In this document: positions 59,724-64,000 of the stretch, piece by piece
Layout of the letters: every line of letters begins with the position of its first letter
How positions within the stretch are numbered: position 1 is the first letter of the stretch
From: JBGTSJ01 sp041940305
Lineage (GTDB): Bacteria > Planctomycetota > Planctomycetia > Planctomycetales > Planctomycetaceae
Direction of reading: 5' to 3'
NCBI GenBank assembly: GCA_041940305.1
Contig: JBGTSJ010000011.1
Span: 148,382 to 212,381, forward strand
DNA length: 64,000 nt
Notes under the pieces: generated by a model
Database searches by the model: none
The model's input: only the letters and a program-made list of their open reading frames with translations
What the model was told of the DNA's origin: nothing
Translations under genes and position numbers: made by a program

Positions 59724-60143
59724 TCAAGAATTTTGCAGAACCATTCTTAGGTAACTGCCAGTTCTTCGATCAGCAGCAGCCGTGACAAGCGTGAGGGGAC
59801 ACTCTGGGTCTTTTGCCCCGGTTATGATTGGCATTGCGTGATAGGCAAAATCTGGGTCGTCCAGTCGAATGTCCCACTTACCGCCCAACACTTTTCGGAA
59901 TGTTTCTCCCACATAACAAGCCGACTGATTTACTGCTTGCCCCTCTGATTTTGCGAGCATCGCATCGGTGTCAGCATATTCCCTGAGTATCCATGCTTCG
60001 ACAATATCCAATGAAGGTGGTGAGTAGTCCAAGCGAGGCTGATCTTTTGGTGGAAACTGAGCAATGAACTGCTCCAAGAAATCGTCCATCGACGCAAGCC
60101 AATGCTCAAAGTCATCCCTAGTTGATAGCTCTTGAGTGTCCAT
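59724..60143 (-). CDS. Small orphan protein, possibly immunity-type
   Basis: The 139-residue acidic cytoplasmic protein starts MDTQELSTRDDFEHWLASMD (ATG at 60141-60143). It contains SPPSLDIVEAWILREYADTD and SACYVGETFRKVLGGKWDIR, a pattern I associate with small proteins of unknown function found beside toxin/immunity genes. A start 11 codons earlier is possible. The gene is AT-richer than the chromosome. It sits between a transposase remnant and the beta-helix gene. Confidence 0.72.
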   Translation of the reverse strand: MDTQELSTRDDFEHWLASMDDFLEQFIAQFPPKDQPRLDYSPPSLDIVEAWILREYADTDAMLAKSEGQAVNQSACYVGETFRKVLGGKWDIRLDDPDFAYHAMPIITGAKDPECPLTLVTAAADRRTGSYLRMVLQNS

Positions 60144-60217
60144 AATCTTTGTCTCGCAATGACAATTGGCGAACAATCTGCGATGTCCCGGTCTCTCCCT
60201 GAGAAAATAGCGCAGGG

Positions 60218-61702
60218 TCAGGGTGCGCCCTCGAGCGTCTGCGCGCCCGTTGTCACCGCACGCCAGTGGAAGACGGCGGTCGGTGCACCGGGGGCGGCGT
60301 CCACCTTGATGTGGAACTGCCGCTCAGTTAAATGGTCCACCCAGTACTTCGCAGCCGTCCCCATGTTGTTGGCGGGGGTCACTTGCACGGACGCGGGAAC
60401 GGCCACCATACCGTGGTCCACCACTACTTCGGTCTGATCCGCGGCGATGACGGCGACGCCGGTGTTCTCGGTCGTGTAGCCGGGGTTCACGCCCCATACG
60501 ACGTTGCCGTCGGTGTGCTTGACGGTGGAATCGAAGAACTGGTTGCCATTGATCAAGATGCGGCAGTCCTCCCCGCGGTGCGGGCTATTGATTTCCAGAG
60601 TGGTGTTGATCAGCAGGTTGTGCTCGAACGTGACGCCCATGCCGCCGAGGGGATCGCCGATCACCACAGGCACGTTGCGGAATATGTTGCTGTGCACGAT
60701 GTCCATGTATCCGTCGAGGCGGACGGGGCCGATCGTGCCATTATTGATCAGTATGTTGCCGGCGATGATGCCGTGGAACTCCCGCCCTTTCACGGCGTGG
60801 CCGTCGGATGTGGGTGGCCAGTTGTTGAGCGGATGTGAATTGATCTTTCCGCCGGCCTCGACAAAGATTTTGTTGTTGATGATCTGATAATAGTAGGACC
60901 GGTCCGTGGCGAAACCGAAGGCAGCCGTGTCACCTTCCTTGACGCGTAAGGTACACCCCTCGATGCGGCCAGAATGGCCGAGCAACTCGATGACGTGGCT
61001 GCCGAAACTTCCGGTGAAGTAGCAGTCGAGCACTTCGACCGCCGTTCCGTGCGCCATGACTGCCATGAGCTGGCAGTCTTCGATACGGCAATTTATCACT
61101 CTGACGTTGCGCGGTGTCTGATCGGGAATGCCTCCGGGGGTGTCGGCGGCCGGTCCCGGGTTGATGATCTTGATTCCGTTGCCGCCGTCCCATTGTGACC
61201 TCTCGCGGACCCAGGGGACCTGCTCTTCTTCGTTGCCGTCGATGAACAGGTCGCGGACGGTGACGTCGCGGAGGTCTCCGCGGATCCAGATGGTGTTGAT
61301 GTCGGTCAGGCCGCCCTGAAGCGTCAGGCGGGTTGCGCTGCCTTCGCCGGTGAGCAGCACGTTGCTCCGGTCGATCTTGACGCCGCTGTATGTGCCCCCG
61401 ATCGCGCCGATACTGTACGAACCGCCAGTCAGATGCACGCGTCCGCCGCTCGGCGGCAACGCAGCGATCGCCGCATTGATCACCAGATGGTCGTCGGTGC
61501 CCGGGCAGACGACATCCGCCGTCGACCTCAGATGTTCGGGCGCATCAGCGGCGGCAATCACCACCGTAGCCGTACGGCCCCCGCCCTCGCTCGCATCGAT
61601 CGAAGGTTGTTCGTCATCCCGACCGATGCTTACTGTCAATCCGATGCTGACTGCGCAGAGAACCGCCAACGCCGCTGCGATACACCGCCGTAATCTATTC
61701 AC
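60218..61702 (-). CDS. Exported right-handed beta-helix protein (pectate-lyase-3-like)
   Basis: The 494-residue protein has a signal peptide (CIAAALAVLCAVSIGLTVSI). A parallel beta-helix covers about residues 70-400: DDHLVINAAIAALPPSGGRV near the start, then repeated coils such as RVINCRIEDCQLMAVMAHGT, IIAGNILINNGTIGPVRLDG and VTFEHNLLINTTLEINSP. A C-terminal beta-sandwich-like domain of about 75 residues (VVDHGMVAVPASVQVTPANN) resembles domains seen in phage tail-spike-like proteins. The GTG start has GGGAG seven bases upstream. It may be a polysaccharide lyase or a carbohydrate-binding surface protein; no catalytic residues can be assigned. Confidence 0.85.
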   Translation of the reverse strand: MNRLRRCIAAALAVLCAVSIGLTVSIGRDDEQPSIDASEGGGRTATVVIAAADAPEHLRSTADVVCPGTDDHLVINAAIAALPPSGGRVHLTGGSYSIGAIGGTYSGVKIDRSNVLLTGEGSATRLTLQGGLTDINTIWIRGDLRDVTVRDLFIDGNEEEQVPWVRERSQWDGGNGIKIINPGPAADTPGGIPDQTPRNVRVINCRIEDCQLMAVMAHGTAVEVLDCYFTGSFGSHVIELLGHSGRIEGCTLRVKEGDTAAFGFATDRSYYYQIINNKIFVEAGGKINSHPLNNWPPTSDGHAVKGREFHGIIAGNILINNGTIGPVRLDGYMDIVHSNIFRNVPVVIGDPLGGMGVTFEHNLLINTTLEINSPHRGEDCRILINGNQFFDSTVKHTDGNVVWGVNPGYTTENTGVAVIAADQTEVVVDHGMVAVPASVQVTPANNMGTAAKYWVDHLTERQFHIKVDAAPGAPTAVFHWRAVTTGAQTLEGAP

Positions 61703-61897
61703 GATGTTCTCCCATGGTATCCGTCACGTGGAAGCCACGATACCCGGCCGAATCGAGATTCGCAGCAATCAACGTGACCAGCCGGGTGTGCACAATGGAA
61801 TGACGCAGATGCGGCGCGCACGCGACGCCGTGTGACGGTCCGCTCCAACTGCTTGTGAGGCGCTGGCACGTGGCTCAGCGAAACGCGCGCTGAGACC

Positions 61898-62161
61898 TCA
61901 CTTGGGCGAGTAGAAGCCCCAAACTCCGTTCGAGAACTCACCGGCAGCGAATCTAATCTTCCCCGTTGGCAGCGCCAATTCGTATACGAACATGGAATGG
62001 CGCTGAGCAGGATAGCTCGGGTGAGCGACCGTTATCGGATCCTCGCCCGTATCACGCCACTCGCACACAAAGTTCCAAGGGTTCACGCCTTCAAGCAGCA
62101 CGTTCGCCTCTTCAAAGTCGATGGAGACAAATCGCCAGCCAGGAGTAACGTCGCGGCTCAT
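61898..62161 (-). CDS. Small orphan protein of the accessory zone
   Basis: The 87-residue protein starts at the ATG 62159-62161 (AGGTG six bases upstream) with MSRDVTPGWRFVSIDFEEAN. It includes NPWNFVCEWRDTGEDPITVA and ends NGVWGFYSPK. No signal peptide or known family is evident. The frame is open further upstream, but there it only translates the neighbouring repeat (copy C), so the longer version is rejected. Size and composition resemble immunity-type proteins; this is inference. Confidence 0.65.
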   Translation of the reverse strand: MSRDVTPGWRFVSIDFEEANVLLEGVNPWNFVCEWRDTGEDPITVAHPSYPAQRHSMFVYELALPTGKIRFAAGEFSNGVWGFYSPK

Positions 62162-62198
62162 CTGGCACCTAACGATACAACTCACCGGACCGGCCGGC

Positions 62199-62340
62199 TG
62201 CCACTGCTGGCTTGTCCGGCAGTGGCGTTGGGAATACAGGCGTCTCGACGTGTGCCCGGGAGACGTCCCGCGTACGATCGTGCGCATGCAGCAGCCGCAT
62301 CGCGAGCGGAGCAGACACGACGACGAACCCGGACACGTTC
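62199..62340 (+). repeat. RAYT 5'-end repeat, copy C
   Basis: The hairpin at 62199-62226 (CCACTGCTGGCTTGTCCGGC), the shared leader (gtgcccgggagacgtcccgc) and the first transposase codons from the ATG at 62286 (MQQPHRERSRHDDEPGHV) match copies A and B before similarity ends. Confidence 0.85.
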
Positions 62341-62385
62341 TGCGAGCAGGTTGTTGAGGAAGCCGCGGGGATCCCAGTCTTCTCT

Positions 62386-62664
62386 TCAGCGAAGGGAACG
62401 CCCCATTTCATGCGATCCATGCGCCATCTGCTGGAGCAGTCTTGCGCCAGGTATGTCGGACGCCGCGTACCATCGTAGCGGCGCGTACGCGACCATCAGT
62501 GGCGAGTTCGGCGTCGGCGGTGGAAGCCAGCCGGCCTTCGTCGCCACCGAGAGGACCAACGCGCTGCCAACATACCCGCTCACCAGCAGCATGCCCACCG
62601 CGAGCGCCAGCACGGCCCGGCTGACAATCCGGCAGGGGCGGCTGGCGAGCATTGGCGACGTCAT
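62386..62664 (-). CDS. Small membrane protein
   Basis: The 92-residue protein has one hydrophobic segment (VLALAVGMLLVSGYVGSALV) near residues 17-36. It is followed by a short exterior domain with PPTPNSPLMVAYAPLRWYAA. The YAPLRW motif and overall shape resemble small single-pass proteins that are frequent in planctomycetes. The ATG at 62662-62664 is chosen because the frame upstream is only translated repeat. The function is unknown. Confidence 0.65.
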   Translation of the reverse strand: MTSPMLASRPCRIVSRAVLALAVGMLLVSGYVGSALVLSVATKAGWLPPPTPNSPLMVAYAPLRWYAASDIPGARLLQQMAHGSHEMGRSLR

Positions 62665-63086
62665 TCCGCGATCAGACGAGGATGTCACTGTGAAGGAACT
62701 CGGGCATCGGGTCCCACTGCTAGCTTGCCCAGCAGTGCCGTCCCACGTCCGCTGTGCTAAGTGTAGCCGGGACGGCCTGCGGGAACGACCATCGCATGCC
62801 CCCCACCCGCACCGCGCCATCTTACCCTCCTCTTTCTTCGCGCGTCTTTGCGTCTCCGCGCCTTGGCGTCGGCCCTCTCACCCGCCAGCGCAACTCCCCC
62901 CCATCGCCAGCGCATCAGGCGCTGGACATCCGCGCCCGCCGCCAATTGCTCCACGACCCGCCGCCCGCGACTTCTCCGGCCCAAAGCGTTTTGATACATA
63001 CAGGTCATAACTTACAGCGATCACGTCCGGCGCCGCGTGCAGGGACCACCCTCCACCCGCGTGCCGTCTTTCGGGAGCGAATTTCG
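62665..63086. other. Repeat-rich intergenic region before acnA
   Basis: This 422-bp gap holds a hairpin of the RAYT-associated type (62713-62740) and repeat R2 copy 2. A short hairpin (cgccagcgcatcaggcgctgg) lies near 62895-62920. The remaining 160 bp should carry the acnA promoter. Confidence 0.6.
62713..62874. repeat. RAYT-type hairpin joined to dispersed repeat R2, copy 2
   Basis: The hairpin CCACTGCTAGCTTGCCCAGC is followed by the R2 block (62747-62874) that matches 56847-56968, including the degenerate octamer tail (cgcgtctttgcgtctccgcg). Confidence 0.83.
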
Positions 63087-64000
63087 ATGCCGACCGGGAA
63101 TCCCTTCGGGGCCGCACAGCGGCTGTCCAGCGCCGCTGGTGACTTTACGATCTACAGCCTCACCAGACTGATCGAGGCCGGCATCGGCGACGTCGCCACC
63201 CTGCCGTTTTCGCTCCGCGTGCTGCTGGAAGCCTGCCTGCGGAACGTCGACGACTTCATCGTCAGCGAGGAGGACGTCGTCAACGTCGCCGAATGGAACG
63301 CGGAAGCTCCGAAGCAGGTCGAAATCCCGTTCAAGCCGGGCCGCGTCGTCCTGCAGGACTTCACCGGCGTGCCGGCGGTGGTCGATCTTGCCGCCCTGCG
63401 CGAGGCGATGGTCCGCATGGGGGGGGACCCGAAGAAGATCAACCCGCTCGTGCAATGCGACCTCGTCATCGACCACAGTGTGCAGGTCGATCAGTTCGCC
63501 ACGCCGCTCGCCCTGCAGTTCAACGTGGACAAGGAATTCGAGCGCAACCAGGAACGCTACCAGTTTCTCAAGTGGGGGCAGCGGGCCTTCCAGAATTTCC
63601 GCGTCGTCCCGCCGGCGACCGGCATCGTCCACCAGGTGAATCTCGAATACCTGGCGACGGTCGTCCTCACCGACGGCAAGGGGAAGAACGCCGTGGCCTA
63701 CCCCGACTCGCTCGTCGGCACCGATTCCCACACCACCATGATCAACGGGCTCGGCGTCGTCGGCTGGGGAGTCGGAGGCATCGAGGCCGAAGCCGTCGTG
63801 CTGGGGCAGCCAATCTACATGCTGCTGCCGGAGGTTGTCGGCTTCAAACTCACCGGTGAACTGCCGGAAGGAGCAACCGCGACCGACCTGGTGCTGACCG
63901 TCACGCAGATGCTGCGCCGGCACGGCGTCGTCGGCAAGTTCGTGGAGTTCTACGGACCGGGCCTGGCCGCGATGAGCCTTCCCGATCGCGCCACCATCGC
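63087..64000 (+). CDS. acnA: Aconitate hydratase A (N-terminal part; gene continues past the window)
   Basis: Aconitase interconverts citrate and isocitrate in the TCA cycle. The 304 residues visible begin MPTGNPFGAAQRLSSAAGDF (GGGAG about 10 bases upstream) and include IYSLTRLIEAGIGDVATLPF, VVLQDFTGVPAVVDLAALRE, LVIDHSVQVD, and YPDSLVGTDSHTTMINGLGV followed by VGWGVGGIEAEAV. These are typical of the AcnA/IRP1 class. The [4Fe-4S] cysteine ligands lie beyond the window end. The frame is open to the last base. Confidence 0.95.
   Translation, partial: MPTGNPFGAAQRLSSAAGDFTIYSLTRLIEAGIGDVATLPFSLRVLLEACLRNVDDFIVSEEDVVNVAEWNAEAPKQVEIPFKPGRVVLQDFTGVPAVVDLAALREAMVRMGGDPKKINPLVQCDLVIDHSVQVDQFATPLALQFNVDKEFERNQERYQFLKWGQRAFQNFRVVPPATGIVHQVNLEYLATVVLTDGKGKNAVAYPDSLVGTDSHTTMINGLGVVGWGVGGIEAEAVVLGQPIYMLLPEVVGFKLTGELPEGATATDLVLTVTQMLRRHGVVGKFVEFYGPGLAAMSLPDRATI

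Noticed and set aside
59249..59785. 178-codon plus-strand frame over repeat B and the C-terminal transposase scar
   Set aside because: It only translates the repeat and the reverse strand of the transposase remnant.
61898..62287. Longer version of the small gene, starting at 62287
   Set aside because: The first 42 codons are the reverse translation of repeat copy C; a proper ribosome binding site precedes the ATG at 62161.
55245..62874. Integron-style cassette array with attC sites
   Set aside because: The repeats are better explained as RAYT/REP sequence, no integron integrase is present, and the Xer protein at 14622 is a distant housekeeping type.
1..64000. tRNA or rRNA genes
   Set aside because: No cloverleaf with a T-loop consensus and no rRNA signature was recognised by eye; tRNAscan-SE or Infernal would settle this.

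Overview
The window is high-GC bacterial chromosome, almost certainly from a planctomycete of the Planctomycetaceae/Pirellulales type. The evidence is the family mix: a DUF1559 prepilin-like protein, a DUF1501 protein, a planctomycete cytochrome c-domain protein, CRTAC1 (FG-GAP plus ASPIC/UnbV) lipoproteins, a BBP2-type porin, a YTV-like secreted protein and tandem NIPSNAP domains. Families of short palindromes are common between genes. No rRNA, tRNA, CRISPR array or complete insertion sequence was recognised.

Region 1 (1-11.8 kb). After the tail of an unknown plus-strand gene, every gene reads on the minus strand. In transcription order: a TPR membrane protein, a tiny membrane protein, a second TPR membrane protein, a small lipoprotein, a DUF1559 pseudopilin-like protein, a CRTAC1 lipoprotein, a seven-heme cytochrome c/TPR protein and a TPR-CRTAC1 lipoprotein. 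I infer a cell-surface redox or assembly system; it is the best candidate here for an undescribed system.

Region 2 (12-36.8 kb) is mixed housekeeping and planctomycete-specific genes: ispF, an orphan mraZ, a Xer recombinase, a Cys-rich secreted protein, a cytochrome c-domain protein, parD with a parE toxin broken by a TGA codon, DUF1501, DUF1801, a DUF255/SSP411-DsbD fusion, an FHA-GAF-PAS-GAF histidine kinase overlapping its NarL-type regulator, NIPSNAP, a PDZ-YbaY protein, a PstS-like protein, rhamnulokinase, ftsY, a porin with a Cys-rich N-terminus, and a CBS protein. Heptamer repeats lie after mraZ and fill the whole rhaB-ftsY gap.

Region 3 (36.9-50.1 kb) holds nuoG-H-I-J-K-L-M-N on the minus strand (nuoA-F are not here), then thiS-thiG and, on the plus strand, dapA. 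Repeats are embedded in the nuo operon, one inside the nuoM reading frame. A cruciform-like REPIN element lies between thiS and dapA.

Region 4 (50.1-62.9 kb) starts with a zinc-ribbon protein, a conserved hypothetical, nadK and a SWIM zinc-finger protein, separated by three copies of one palindrome. From about 55 kb it becomes an accessory region of orphan genes, several of them AT-richer than the rest of the window, interleaved with repeats. I read these repeats as decayed REP-associated tyrosine transposase (RAYT) elements: one element with a frameshifted transposase between inverted hairpins, two copies cut off after the transposase start, and a separate C-terminal remnant. The window ends inside acnA (aconitase).
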